Source: Gammaproteobacteria bacterium
GTDB lineage: Bacteria > Pseudomonadota > Gammaproteobacteria > Tenderiales > Tenderiaceae
Reading direction: 5' to 3'
Length of the DNA stretch: 10,192 bases
Assembly (NCBI GenBank): GCA_024276775.1
Contig: JAJRWO010000130.1
Location: 1-10,192 of the forward strand
A program made the position numbers and the translations under genes. The notes beneath the pieces are model-generated. The model was given only the letters and a program-made list of their open reading frames with translations. It had not been told where the DNA came from and made no database searches. Positions 1-8,836 of this stretch are shown here, one piece after another (within the stretch, counting starts at the first letter, position 1; every line of letters starts with the position of its first letter).

Positions 1-526
1 AAGCACCAAAATCAGGCTCTAACAGCAACAACAGAACCACTAGAGACAACACCAACATCGGCTTGAGAAAACCGCTAAAGCTTGTTCGTACTTCATCGCC
101 ACGACGCACCAAATAGCCCGCCATATAAATGATGACAAACAACTTCATCAACTCCGATACTTGGAGATTAAAAAACCCCAGATTGAGCCATCGCGTAGCA
201 CCATTCACGGTTCGGCCAATGCCTGGAACAAGAACCAGCAATAGCAGTATCAGGCCTGCCAGCAACAACCATGGCCCCAAACGCTGCCACACAGAAATGG
301 GGATTTTGAAGACAAGTAAACCAAGCCCCAAACCAATGCCAATGAACATCATCTGACGCATAGAATAAAACCAGGGCTGACCATAATCCTCAGCCGCGAT
401 ATGCAACGAGGCTGAAGCCACCATGACAAAACCAATCGCCAACAACAGAATCACGACACCCAGTAGCAGCGGATCACACACCGGTTTGTCCCGTCCTGAC
501 GATGATTTAATCACGACAGTACTCAT
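1..526 (-). CDS. ftsW: FtsW, septal peptidoglycan glycosyltransferase (SEDS family), 3' part missing
   Basis: Polytopic inner-membrane protein of the divisome that polymerises lipid II into glycan strands together with FtsI. Only the first 175 residues are present, of about 400 usual for the family; the frame is still open at the window edge. After a polar N-terminus, hydrophobic segments lie near residues 19-40, 59-73, 86-103, 129-140 and 157-169. Family landmarks are the NGATRW block (108-113), the SELMKL block (124-129), YLVRRGDEVR (138-147), GFLKPM (152-157) and EPDFGA (170-175), which match E. coli FtsW closely. Residue 123 is Val where I expect Pro in the QPxE motif of SEDS proteins. 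The ATG at 524-526 overlaps the murD stop by 4 bases (ATGA), with GGAG 8 bases upstream inside murD, indicating translational coupling. Identification is secure; RodA or SpoVE is unlikely given the cluster context. Confidence 0.96.
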   Translation of the reverse strand, partial: MSTVVIKSSSGRDKPVCDPLLLGVVILLLAIGFVMVASASLHIAAEDYGQPWFYSMRQMMFIGIGLGLGLLVFKIPISVWQRLGPWLLLAGLILLLLVLVPGIGRTVNGATRWLNLGFFNLQVSELMKLFVIIYMAGYLVRRGDEVRTSFSGFLKPMLVLSLVVLLLLLEPDFGA

Positions 527-1890
527 ACCAGCAGCTCCGTCACCGCAGCGGCAAACTGTTTGCCACGGTCTTCATAATCAGAAAACATATCGAAGCTGGC
601 ACAGGCGGGAGCCAGTAAAACCGCATCACCTGTCTGCGCCAGGTTGTACGCCGCCACAACCGCTTCTCGCAAACCCGTTACACACTGCACGGGCAGTACA
701 TCGGTCAACACTGCCGCAATCTGCTCAGCATCGGCTCCAAACAGCACCGCTGCGCGTCCTTTTTCTGCCAGCGCATCCCGCAATGTAGAAAAATCCTGTC
801 CCTTGGCTTCGCCACCGGCCAGTAACACCACCTGCCCCGTCATGCCAGTGATCGCCGCGACAGCAGCACCCACATTGGTCGCCTTGGAATCGTTATACCA
901 GCTCACACTATGCTTTTCTGCCAACCACTGACAGCGATGCGGCAATCCGGCAAAGCTGCGCAAGACGTTAAGCATCGCCGTCATTGGCAAACCAATACTG
1001 TCTCCCAGCGCCAGCGCAGCCAAGGCATTGGCAACATTATGCATACCGGCCAGCTTTAATTCTTTAATCGGTAATAACAACTGTTCACCCTTGACCAACC
1101 AATCCTGGCCACCCTGCTGTACTACACCAAAGTCATGGCTGTGCTGCGGTTGACGCAGAGAAAAACCTATCCAGCGTTGATCATCACCCTGCCAACGGGC
1201 AACAATCTCGTCATCCTGGTTGATCAGTTTGATTGTCGCGCCGGCGTAGATACGCTGTTTGGTATCCGCATAATCCTGCATTCCTGAATAACGATCGAGA
1301 TGATCCTGACTGACATTCAATACCACCGCGGCGGCAAGTTTAAGGTTTGAGACTGTCTCCAGCTGAAAACTGGACAGTTCCAGTATATAAAGATCAGGCT
1401 CACTTTTTTGCAACAACGCCAATGCTGGCGTGCCGATATTGCCGCCAACACGGACATCTTTGCCAGCAGCCGTGGCCATGTTACCCAGCAAAGTGGTCAC
1501 TGTGCTTTTACCGTTTGAACCGGTAATCGCAATCACTGGCGCAAGCGCATGACGCGCAAACAATTCGACATCGCCGATGACTTCAACACCGGCATTGATT
1601 GCGGCCATGATGGCCGGTTCACGCAAGGATATACCTGGACTGACCAGCAGCATTTCAGACCGTTCAAACAGTTCCACATCAAAGCAACCAAATTGTGTTT
1701 CTATTTCTGGAAACTCATTTTTCAACTGTTTTTTCGCCGGCGGGTTGGCACGGCTATCTACGACGACCACCATCTCAACACCCTGACGCAACAGAAAACG
1801 TGCACACGACAAACCACTCTTGCCCAAACCAACAATAATGATCTTACGCTGTGCTGTGCTGTCAGCCTGTTTCAACAATGCCAGTCCCAT
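523..1890 (-). CDS. murD: UDP-N-acetylmuramoyl-L-alanine--D-glutamate ligase MurD
   Basis: Cytoplasmic ATP-dependent ligase that adds D-glutamate to UDP-MurNAc-L-alanine, the second amino-acid step of the peptidoglycan stem. It has 455 residues, near the usual 440-450. The N-terminal Rossmann-like UMP-binding domain begins at the IIIVGLGKSGLS stretch (residue 17 on). The central ATPase domain carries the P-loop GSNGKST (124-130), ELSSFQLE (171-178) and the probable carbamylated Lys211 in TKQRIY. The C-terminal domain carries NDSKATN (333-339) and PACASFD (428-434). These blocks align throughout with E. coli MurD. The ATG at 1888-1890 lies 9 bases after the mraY stop with no clear Shine-Dalgarno sequence, so initiation may depend on coupling to mraY or start slightly downstream. 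The 3' end overlaps ftsW by 4 bases. No sign of damage. Confidence 0.98.
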   Translation of the reverse strand: MGLALLKQADSTAQRKIIIVGLGKSGLSCARFLLRQGVEMVVVVDSRANPPAKKQLKNEFPEIETQFGCFDVELFERSEMLLVSPGISLREPAIMAAINAGVEVIGDVELFARHALAPVIAITGSNGKSTVTTLLGNMATAAGKDVRVGGNIGTPALALLQKSEPDLYILELSSFQLETVSNLKLAAAVVLNVSQDHLDRYSGMQDYADTKQRIYAGATIKLINQDDEIVARWQGDDQRWIGFSLRQPQHSHDFGVVQQGGQDWLVKGEQLLLPIKELKLAGMHNVANALAALALGDSIGLPMTAMLNVLRSFAGLPHRCQWLAEKHSVSWYNDSKATNVGAAVAAITGMTGQVVLLAGGEAKGQDFSTLRDALAEKGRAAVLFGADAEQIAAVLTDVLPVQCVTGLREAVVAAYNLAQTGDAVLLAPACASFDMFSDYEDRGKQFAAAVTELLV

Positions 1891-1899
1891 CGTTATTAT

Positions 1900-2982
1900 C
1901 TAACGCAATTTTAAAGTCGCTAAACCAACCAAGACCAGAATCACAGTCACTATCCAAAAACGGACAATCACACGCGGCTCCGGCCAACCCTTTAATTCAA
2001 AATGATGATGCAGGGGTGCCATGCGAAAAATGCGGCGACCCGTCAATTTGTAAGAGACAACTTGCATAATGACTGAAACAGTTTCCATGACGAATACACC
2101 GCCCATAATCAGCAACACCAATTCCTCACGCACAACCACCGCCACAATCCCCAGTGCCGCACCCAGTGCCAAAGCACCGACATCGCCCATAAACACTTGG
2201 GCGGGATAAGTGTTAAACCAGAGGAAACCGAGACCGGCACCGCAGATCGTGGCGCAAAAAATCATCACCTCACCCACACCGTCGATATATGAAATACCCA
2301 GATACTCAGAAAAACCAGAATGGCCATGGGCATAAGCAAATATACCAAGCGCCCCCGCGACCATCACCGTGGGCAAAATCGCCAACCCGTCCAGGCCATC
2401 AGTCAGATTGACCGCATTACTCGTCCCCACCACGACAAAATAAGCCAGCACCACAAACATCAACCCCATGTCGATGGCGACATCCTTAAAAAAGGGCACG
2501 AACAACTGCGTTTCAGCCGGTAATACAGCCGTCTTATAAAGAAATACCGCTGCTGCCATACCGAATAACGATTGCCAGAAATATTTGGCCTTGCTCGACA
2601 TTCCCTTTGGATCTTGCAACACCAGTTTTTTATAGTCGTCATAGAAACCAATCACACCAAAGGCCAGGGTTGTCAGCAGCACCACCCAGATATAACGACT
2701 TTCCAGATCGGCCCACAGCAAGGTGCTAACCGCAATCGCCACCAGAATCAGCGCCCCACCCATGGTGGGTGTGCCAGCATTGGAAAAATGCGTTTCAGGC
2801 CCCAGTTCACGAATCGGTTGACCAACATTGAACTGACTCAATTTGCGAATCATTATCGGCCCCACAATAAAGCTGATAGTCAGTGCCGTCAGTACCCCCA
2901 GAATTGCGCGTAAGGTAATGTACTGAAATACCGCAAAACCGCTGTAAAACTGGGTCAGGTAATCGGCCAGAGACATCAACAT
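1900..2982 (-). CDS. mraY: Phospho-N-acetylmuramoyl-pentapeptide transferase MraY
   Basis: Integral membrane enzyme that transfers phospho-MurNAc-pentapeptide from UDP to undecaprenyl phosphate, making lipid I on the cytoplasmic face. It is 360 residues, the same length as E. coli MraY, and similar along its whole length. The N-terminal MLMSLADYL resembles E. coli MLVWLAEHL, supporting the first ATG over the one two codons later. Key residues are the aspartates D115 and D116 in GFYDDY, NLTDGLDG (192-199), FMGDVG with D267, and the HHH triplet (325-327) in the MAPLHHHFELKGWPEPRV block. About ten hydrophobic segments alternate with these loops. An AGGAGG sequence lies 9 bases before the ATG, one of the clearest ribosome-binding sites in the cluster. 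The start overlaps the murF stop by one base (TGATG). A WecA-type paralogue is excluded by context and motifs. Confidence 0.98.
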   Translation of the reverse strand: MLMSLADYLTQFYSGFAVFQYITLRAILGVLTALTISFIVGPIMIRKLSQFNVGQPIRELGPETHFSNAGTPTMGGALILVAIAVSTLLWADLESRYIWVVLLTTLAFGVIGFYDDYKKLVLQDPKGMSSKAKYFWQSLFGMAAAVFLYKTAVLPAETQLFVPFFKDVAIDMGLMFVVLAYFVVVGTSNAVNLTDGLDGLAILPTVMVAGALGIFAYAHGHSGFSEYLGISYIDGVGEVMIFCATICGAGLGFLWFNTYPAQVFMGDVGALALGAALGIVAVVVREELVLLIMGGVFVMETVSVIMQVVSYKLTGRRIFRMAPLHHHFELKGWPEPRVIVRFWIVTVILVLVGLATLKLR

Positions 2983-4370
2983 CAGTCTTTGCCTCCTGCC
3001 ACTAGCGCATCCACCACGTTATTCATCGCTGCGCCACGCGAACCTTTCACCAGCAACACTGCATCTTTATAAATCGATTCAGCCAACATTGCCGACAAAA
3101 CCTCAATCAAGGCTTGCTGTGTTGCGAAATAAGTTGCACCCTCACCAAAACCTTTAACCGCCTCTGAACAATGACTGCCACAAGCCAATAACCGGTCGAT
3201 ACCTTTTTTTCTGGCTTCTTCAGCAATGCTAAAGTGGTGCTGGCTGGCGGTTTCACCCAGCTCAGCCATATCACCCATCACTAAAATTTTTTCACCCTGG
3301 GCCTGAAGTAAAACATCAATTGCCGCCCGAAAAGAGTGCGGGTTAGCGTTATAACTATCATCGATCAGCAGTTGCCCATGGTCGGTCACCTTAGGTTGCA
3401 AACGCCCCTTAACGGGCAGCATACTTTCCAGACCCGCCTGAACCTCGGCAGCGTTCGCGCCTGCCGCCAGAGCAGAGGCCGTTGCAGCCAGGGCATTCAT
3501 GACGTTATGGCGACCGGCCAGACTCATGGCAACATCAATTTTTCCGGCGGGCGTCAGCATACTTAAACGACTTTTATAACCACTCGCCGAAATTTCCCAA
3601 TGCACACCACCATCGGCCAGGCTGACATCGGCCGTTGGCAACATACCAAAACCAAGCGGGTTATCATCGACAACCAGTTCTGCCCAATAACCGGCAAACT
3701 CATCATCCTGATTCACCACAGCCGTACCATCCTTGCCCAGGCCCTGCCAAATTTCAGCCTTGGCACGCGCAACATCCTCCACTGAACCAAAACCTTCCAG
3801 ATGAGCAATAGCAGCATTGGTGACCACTGCCACATCTGGCCGCACCAGGCGAGTGAGATAAGCTATTTCACCCACATGGTTGGCACCCATTTCAATGACA
3901 GCCGTATGATGCTGTTCAGGTTTGAGACGCAATAACATCAGCGGGACACCAATATCATTATTAAGATTACCCTCAGTCGCCAAGACCGCATATTTTTGGC
4001 CCAAAATGCATGCCAACATCTCTTTGACCGTAGTTTTGCCGTTACTACCCGTCACACCGATAACCTTGCCTTGAAATTTTGACCGCCAGGCCGCCGCTAA
4101 ACCACCTAACGCTAGCCGGGTATCAGCAACAATCAATTGTGGTAGATCCGTTTCAATCTGCCTGGATACCAGCACCGCCACGGCACCTTGCTCAGCAACG
4201 CTAGTGACAAACTTATGGCCATCAAAATTCGGCCCCTGTAGGGCGACAAACAAATCACCTGCGGCAATTTTGCGACTATCGGTAACAACCGCATCAAAAC
4301 TGACCTGGCCCTCGCCCACCAACTCAGCATCAAGAACCTTGGCCGTTTGTTGTAACGTCAACATACTCAT
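2982..4370 (-). CDS. murF: UDP-N-acetylmuramoyl-tripeptide--D-alanyl-D-alanine ligase MurF
   Basis: Cytoplasmic ATP-dependent ligase that attaches D-Ala-D-Ala to UDP-MurNAc-tripeptide, giving the pentapeptide used by MraY. It has 462 residues, in the usual range. Domain order is a substrate-binding N-terminal region (about 1-100, with the DSRK motif at 31-34), a central ATPase domain with P-loop GVTGSNGKTT (105-114), NLNNDIG (135-141), IEMGANHVGEI (159-169) and probable carbamylated Lys204, then a C-terminal domain with DDSYNANP (337-344) and VKGSRG (441-446). NLNND and DDSYNANP are MurF-type and separate it from the other Mur ligases. The ATG overlaps the murE stop by 4 bases (ATGA), with G-rich sequence just upstream inside murE. 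The ATG two codons later is an alternative start. Intact, with no odd features. Confidence 0.98.
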   Translation of the reverse strand: MSMLTLQQTAKVLDAELVGEGQVSFDAVVTDSRKIAAGDLFVALQGPNFDGHKFVTSVAEQGAVAVLVSRQIETDLPQLIVADTRLALGGLAAAWRSKFQGKVIGVTGSNGKTTVKEMLACILGQKYAVLATEGNLNNDIGVPLMLLRLKPEQHHTAVIEMGANHVGEIAYLTRLVRPDVAVVTNAAIAHLEGFGSVEDVARAKAEIWQGLGKDGTAVVNQDDEFAGYWAELVVDDNPLGFGMLPTADVSLADGGVHWEISASGYKSRLSMLTPAGKIDVAMSLAGRHNVMNALAATASALAAGANAAEVQAGLESMLPVKGRLQPKVTDHGQLLIDDSYNANPHSFRAAIDVLLQAQGEKILVMGDMAELGETASQHHFSIAEEARKKGIDRLLACGSHCSEAVKGFGEGATYFATQQALIEVLSAMLAESIYKDAVLLVKGSRGAAMNNVVDALVAGGKD

Positions 4371-5854
4371 GCGGCCACCCCCAGTGCCTGCTGCACTTGC
4401 CTGGCATCACTGAAAGGAAATTTCTGTTCACCCAACAGTTGATAATTTTCATGCCCCTTACCAGCAATCAAAACCACATCATTGGCCGCCGCACGGGTTA
4501 CCGCATAGCGAATTGCCTCAGCACGATCGCGCAATACCACGATAGCGTCCGACTGAAGCGCTGAGATGATGTCGTCAATAATTGCCGCCGGATTTTCATT
4601 GCGCGGGTTATCATCCGTCAGCACCACGTGATCGGCGTACTGTGTGGCAATACTGCCCATCTGTGAGCGTTTGCCCCTATCTCGTTCACCACCACAACCA
4701 AACACACACCAGAGTTGTGCCAGATAATGCTGGCGCAAGCTTTGCAATACCTGCTCAAGCGCGTCAGGCGTATGGGCATAATCCACCACCACCAATGGCT
4801 GTTCCGCCACACCACCAAAACGTTCTACCCGACCCGCTATAGTGTTGAGTTGAGAAATCTTTTGCAGCGCCTTATTCAATTCCATACCACTCAGCAATAC
4901 GGTGGACAGTACTGCTAACAGATTGCTGGCATTAAAGCCGCCCAGCAGTTCACTGTGAATACGACCATCACCAAAAGGGGTTTGTACATCCAACAAAAAA
5001 CCATCACGTCCCTGGCTGATCAATTCACCACGAACTAGATTTTCTTCGATACGAGCGCCAGCCTGAGTAAAGACCAATGTTTCAACAGTCGCGGGTAGAT
5101 TCAGCCATAAACGACAGCCAAATTCATCATCCACATTGATCACCGCATAGCGTAACCCTGGCATCTCAAACAGGCGCGCCTTAGCCCGACCATACGCAGC
5201 CATATCACCATGATAATCAAGGTGGTCTCGGCTTAGATTGGTCAACACCGCCAGATCAAACGACACACCAGCCACACGCCCCTGATCAAGACCGTGCGAT
5301 GAGACCTCCATCACTAAATATTTAGCACCAACATCGACAAACTCACGCATCAGTCGGTGCACGCTAATGGCATCCGGCGTGGTATGAGTCGCCAACTGTA
5401 AATTTCCGACAAGGCCATTGCCCAGCGTTCCAATCACTGCAGCTGGCGCTGTTTCCGAATTCAACACCTGAGCGATAAAGTGGCCACAAGAGGTTTTGCC
5501 ATTGGTGCCCGTCACACCCACCACAAACATCTGTTGCGAAGCAAAACCATAAAAGCGTTCAGCAATCAGGCCAACCTTATTTTTAAGTTCAGCCACTGCC
5601 ACACATGGCACAGCAATATCTACCACATCAGCAGCCACAGACGCATCAACCAATACCGCAATCGCACCCGCGCCAATGGCCGCCGTCACAAATTGATGTC
5701 CCTCTCGGCATGTCCCTGACAAGGCAATAAATAAGTCACCGGCAACCACCTTGCGACTATCGAGTTGCAAACCACTCACACAAACATCAGCATCAAGACC
5801 ATCAATCACGTCTTGCAACAACTCACTCAGCTTCATAGTATTTACCGAGGCCAT
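4367..5854 (-). CDS. murE: UDP-N-acetylmuramoyl-L-alanyl-D-glutamate--2,6-diaminopimelate ligase MurE
   Basis: Cytoplasmic ATP-dependent ligase that adds the third stem-peptide residue. The DNPR motif (415-418, followed by NENP) is that of enzymes taking meso-diaminopimelate rather than lysine, so a Gram-negative DAP-type wall is inferred. Counting from the ATG at 5852-5854 it has 495 residues. It shows DSRK (32-35), P-loop GVTGTNGKTS (113-122), HTTP (157-160), MEVSSHGLDQGR (182-193), NLSRDHLDYHGDM (206-218), probable carbamylated Lys225, VVDYAHTPDALE (356-367) and AGKGHE (464-469). Start choice: a GTG one codon earlier (5855-5857) forms GTGATG with the ATG. The ATG overlaps the ftsI stop by one base and has GGCGG 9 bases upstream, so I prefer it, but GTG cannot be excluded. 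A further ATG six codons on is less likely. Confidence 0.97.
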   Translation of the reverse strand: MASVNTMKLSELLQDVIDGLDADVCVSGLQLDSRKVVAGDLFIALSGTCREGHQFVTAAIGAGAIAVLVDASVAADVVDIAVPCVAVAELKNKVGLIAERFYGFASQQMFVVGVTGTNGKTSCGHFIAQVLNSETAPAAVIGTLGNGLVGNLQLATHTTPDAISVHRLMREFVDVGAKYLVMEVSSHGLDQGRVAGVSFDLAVLTNLSRDHLDYHGDMAAYGRAKARLFEMPGLRYAVINVDDEFGCRLWLNLPATVETLVFTQAGARIEENLVRGELISQGRDGFLLDVQTPFGDGRIHSELLGGFNASNLLAVLSTVLLSGMELNKALQKISQLNTIAGRVERFGGVAEQPLVVVDYAHTPDALEQVLQSLRQHYLAQLWCVFGCGGERDRGKRSQMGSIATQYADHVVLTDDNPRNENPAAIIDDIISALQSDAIVVLRDRAEAIRYAVTRAAANDVVLIAGKGHENYQLLGEQKFPFSDARQVQQALGVAA

Positions 5855-7593
5855 CACTTAGCACCGCCTGCAACTCGCAACATATACGCCTCATTGGCTG
5901 CCTGACGCTGTTTGATCGCCTGCATGTCATCGGGAGGAACATTCATCAACCGCAGCGCACCATTCATCACCTTCGCAAACACCGGCGCAGCCACCTGACC
6001 ACCGTGGTAATCACCCAGTTGCGGATCATGCACCACCACGACCATTGCCAAGCGCGGCTTTGAGGCTGGCGCAATACCGGCAAACACAGCCACATAACTG
6101 TCTTCTGAATAACCGCCACGACCACTCTTATGCACCGTACCGGTCTTACCCGCAATGCGATAACCGTCAACCATGGCTTGCTTGCCAGTACCGTCTGTGG
6201 AAACAACACTCTCCAACATCTTGCGTACTTGTTCGGCGACAAGTGCTGAAATCACCTGCTCACCTTCCGGCGCTTGATCAAGCTTAAGAAATGAAATCGG
6301 TTTTAGCAGGCCATTGTTAGCCAAAACAGAGTAGGCCCGCGCCAATTGCAGCGCCGTTACCTGCAATCCATAACCATAGGCACGACTGGCCTGCTGCACC
6401 TGATTCCAGCGCCAGTAATCACCAATTCGGCCATCCGCCTCGCCTGGAAAACGACTCCCCGTGCTAAGACCAAAACCAAACTTATCCAGCGACTTCCACA
6501 TTTCTTCCGCCGTCATCGACAGGGCAATTTTGGTCGCGCCAATATTGCTGGATTTTTGCAGAACCCTGGTGATGTCCATGTCGCCATAGTTGATCGCATC
6601 ACGAATGGTGTTATTGCCAATACGCATATAACCTGGCGATGTTTCAATCACTGTTGTGGGTTTAATTTTACTTAATTCCAAGGCCGCCGCCACCGTGAAT
6701 GATTTCATGGTCGAACCCGGCTCAAACACATCGGTAACAGCACGATTACGATAATTAGCCGACTCAAAACTGGCGCGATTATTGGGGTTAAACGTTGGTT
6801 GATTCACCATCGCCAACACCTCACCTGTCTGCACATCCAAAATGACCGCCGAAGCAGAGCGAGCCCGATTGGTTTTAACGGCCATTTTTAATTCGCGGTA
6901 GGCCAAATACTGCAAACGCTTATCAATACTCAGAACAATATTTTCACCTGGCTGTGGCGCCGAAATGCTTTCCACGCTTTCAACCACTTCACCCATGTTG
7001 TTTTTCAATACCCGCTTAGCACCTTTGACCCCATGCAAGCGATCATTAAAAGCCAGTTCAATTCCTTCTTGGCCAAGGTCATCAACATCGGTAAAACCAA
7101 CCACATGCCCCATCACCTCAGCCATGGGGTAATAACGCCGATACTCGCGCTGCAACGCCACACCGGGCACCGACAGACGCATCACCTTATCTGCTAACGC
7201 AGGTGAAACATGACGTTTGAGATAAACGAATTCACGACCTGCACGCGATTCAATTCGCTGTTGCAGCTCATTTACTTTTAACTTCAGCACTTGTGCCAAT
7301 TGCACCACTTTCGTGTCACCCTCATTTACCAGATAGACCTGTGGATTCACCCAAACTGAATCAACCGGCGTACTAATCGCCACCGGCTCGCCATTACGAT
7401 CCATAATCACACCGCGATTGGCCGCCAAATCCATCACCCGCAGATGCCGGGCATCACCCTGGCTCTGCAAAAAATCCTGCTCAACCCACTGCAAATAAAC
7501 CGCCCGCCAACCAAGCACTGCCGCCGCCAATAACAATACTGCCAACAACAACCCGCGCCGCACTGCATTCCAGCGGGCATCCCACTCTGTCAC
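5854..7593 (-). CDS. ftsI: FtsI / PBP3, septal peptidoglycan D,D-transpeptidase
   Basis: Monofunctional class B penicillin-binding protein that crosslinks septal peptidoglycan in the periplasm as partner of FtsW; target of several beta-lactams. It has 579 residues against 588 in E. coli. A short cytoplasmic tail (about 1-12) leads into one membrane anchor (about 13-35). The non-catalytic pedestal domain opens at ANRGVIMDRNGEPVA (58-72) and includes RRYYPMAEVMGHVVGF (152-167). The transpeptidase domain has all three active-site motifs: S294-T-M-K297, S348-S-N350 and K483-T-G-T486, with the conserved AYGYGLQVTALQLARAY (405-421). The start is GTG (7591-7593), overlapping the ftsL stop as GTGA with only a weak GGTGGTGAG upstream. 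This suggests translation coupled to ftsL. The cytoplasmic tail is shorter than in E. coli but probably complete. Confidence 0.98.
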   Translation of the reverse strand: MTEWDARWNAVRRGLLLAVLLLAAAVLGWRAVYLQWVEQDFLQSQGDARHLRVMDLAANRGVIMDRNGEPVAISTPVDSVWVNPQVYLVNEGDTKVVQLAQVLKLKVNELQQRIESRAGREFVYLKRHVSPALADKVMRLSVPGVALQREYRRYYPMAEVMGHVVGFTDVDDLGQEGIELAFNDRLHGVKGAKRVLKNNMGEVVESVESISAPQPGENIVLSIDKRLQYLAYRELKMAVKTNRARSASAVILDVQTGEVLAMVNQPTFNPNNRASFESANYRNRAVTDVFEPGSTMKSFTVAAALELSKIKPTTVIETSPGYMRIGNNTIRDAINYGDMDITRVLQKSSNIGATKIALSMTAEEMWKSLDKFGFGLSTGSRFPGEADGRIGDYWRWNQVQQASRAYGYGLQVTALQLARAYSVLANNGLLKPISFLKLDQAPEGEQVISALVAEQVRKMLESVVSTDGTGKQAMVDGYRIAGKTGTVHKSGRGGYSEDSYVAVFAGIAPASKPRLAMVVVVHDPQLGDYHGGQVAAPVFAKVMNGALRLMNVPPDDMQAIKQRQAANEAYMLRVAGGAK

Positions 7594-7895
7594 GGACTCA
7601 CCACCACTATCTGCTCAGCTTCAGGCAATATCATTTGCAAACGTTGACTGGCCAAACGTTCAATCCGCCCATGCGCCGCCCAGGTACTTTGCTCTAGTTG
7701 CAACTGACCCCACTCAACATCCATACGATCCTGCGCCTGGTTCAAATCCTGCAATTGCGTAAACAAAACCCGACTCTGAAACTTGCTGTAAACAACCGCC
7801 AGCGCTGACACCACTACTGTCAAACCCAGCACAGCAACCAAACCCATCTGTCTGGCCCTAAGCGAAACTGCTCGCGGCCGCACTGTCTCAACCAT
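7590..7895 (-). CDS. ftsL: Cell division protein FtsL
   Basis: Small bitopic divisome protein which, with FtsB and FtsQ, recruits and activates FtsW-FtsI. It has 101 residues. A basic cytoplasmic tail (about 1-17, rich in Arg) precedes one transmembrane helix (about 18-36). A periplasmic stretch with coiled-coil character follows (about 37-80, with Gln, Leu and Glu repeats such as LQDLNQAQDRMDVEWGQLQL). The block EWGQLQLEQSTWAAHGRIERLA (61-82) is typical of proteobacterial FtsL. Such proteins diverge strongly, so position between rsmH and ftsI is part of the evidence. The ATG follows the rsmH TAG directly (TAGATG), with AGAGAAG 6 bases before the start, and the stop is embedded in the ftsI start. 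Confidence 0.94.
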   Translation of the reverse strand: MVETVRPRAVSLRARQMGLVAVLGLTVVVSALAVVYSKFQSRVLFTQLQDLNQAQDRMDVEWGQLQLEQSTWAAHGRIERLASQRLQMILPEAEQIVVVSP

Positions 7896-8825
7896 CTAAA
7901 TCTTCTCTGCCACACGCAACACCGCGCTACGCGCCCGGGGATTCTGCTCAAGCTCGGCCTTTGATGCTCGGATCGCCTTACCCAGCAGACGCATCGTTGG
8001 ATTAAGCTGGTCAACCGTCACCGGCAGATCCACAGGAAAGTCATCGCCACGGGCCTGGTCACGCATAAACCGCTTCACAATCCGATCTTCCAGCGAATGA
8101 AAACTGATCACCGCCAGACGCCCCTCTTGATTCAATATTTCCAGCACCTGCTCCAGACACAGACGCAAATCATCCAGCTCACGATTAATAAAAATCCGTA
8201 TTCCCTGGAAACTGCGTGTCGCCGGGTGTTTGTCCTGCTCACGCTGGCGCGGCATCACAGCCTTAATGATCGCCGTCAGCTGCGCCGTGGTTTCAATAGG
8301 GGCTTCCTGACGCGCCTCAACAATTACCCGCGCCACACGTTTGGAAAAACGCTCCTCGCCATACTCTTTCAGTACCTTGGCAATATCCGTCTCTTTGGCC
8401 TCTGCCAGCCATTCGGCTGCTGAAACACCCGCACTGTTATCCATACGCATATCCAGAGGCCCGTTACGCATAAAACTAAAACCACGCTCAGCATCATCCA
8501 GCTGCGGTGACGAAACACCCAGATCCAACAGCACACCATCAACCTTGGCCAATAAACCTTGTTCAGCCAGCACCTGCCTCATTTCGGTAAAACTACCGTG
8601 ATGAATGCTAAAACGGGGCTCAGCCCCGAATTTTTGTTGCGCCTCTGCAATTGCCTGCGGGTCCTTATCCCAACCCAGCAACCGGCCTGCCGGCCCAAGT
8701 CGCGTTAGAACCGCAGCGGCATGACCACCACGACCAAAGGTGGCATCTATATAAACGCCATCAGGCTTAATTCGTAATGCCTCCAGACACTCACCCAGTA
8801 ATACCGGCCGATGACTAAAGTCCAC
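7896..8825 (-). CDS. rsmH: 16S rRNA (cytosine(1402)-N(4))-methyltransferase RsmH (MraW)
   Basis: S-adenosylmethionine-dependent methyltransferase that modifies N4 of C1402 in the decoding centre of 16S rRNA. From the GTG at 8823-8825 it has 309 residues (E. coli 313). Motifs are the SAM-binding YIDATFGRGGH (25-35), LLDLGVSSPQLDDAERGFSF (99-118), DMRMD (125-129), YGEERFSKRVA (155-165), HPATRSFQ (200-207), SFHSLEDRIVKRF (241-253) and NPRARSAVLR (295-304). Start choice: the frame is open up to a GTG at 8901-8903, but that would overlap mraZ by 67 bases with no family resemblance. A TTG at 8838-8840 would overlap the mraZ stop by 4 bases. The GTG at 8825 gives MDFSHRPVLL, matching where E. coli RsmH begins, although AAGGG sits too close to it for an ideal ribosome-binding site. 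Identity is certain; the exact start is not. Confidence 0.96.
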   Translation of the reverse strand: MDFSHRPVLLGECLEALRIKPDGVYIDATFGRGGHAAAVLTRLGPAGRLLGWDKDPQAIAEAQQKFGAEPRFSIHHGSFTEMRQVLAEQGLLAKVDGVLLDLGVSSPQLDDAERGFSFMRNGPLDMRMDNSAGVSAAEWLAEAKETDIAKVLKEYGEERFSKRVARVIVEARQEAPIETTAQLTAIIKAVMPRQREQDKHPATRSFQGIRIFINRELDDLRLCLEQVLEILNQEGRLAVISFHSLEDRIVKRFMRDQARGDDFPVDLPVTVDQLNPTMRLLGKAIRASKAELEQNPRARSAVLRVAEKI

Positions 8826-8836
8826 ACCCTTGTCGT

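Noticed and set aside
423..788. 121-codon plus-strand open frame over the end of murD and start of ftsW
   Set aside because: It is antisense to two certain genes, and its Pro/His/Arg-rich product is typical of reverse-strand shadows.
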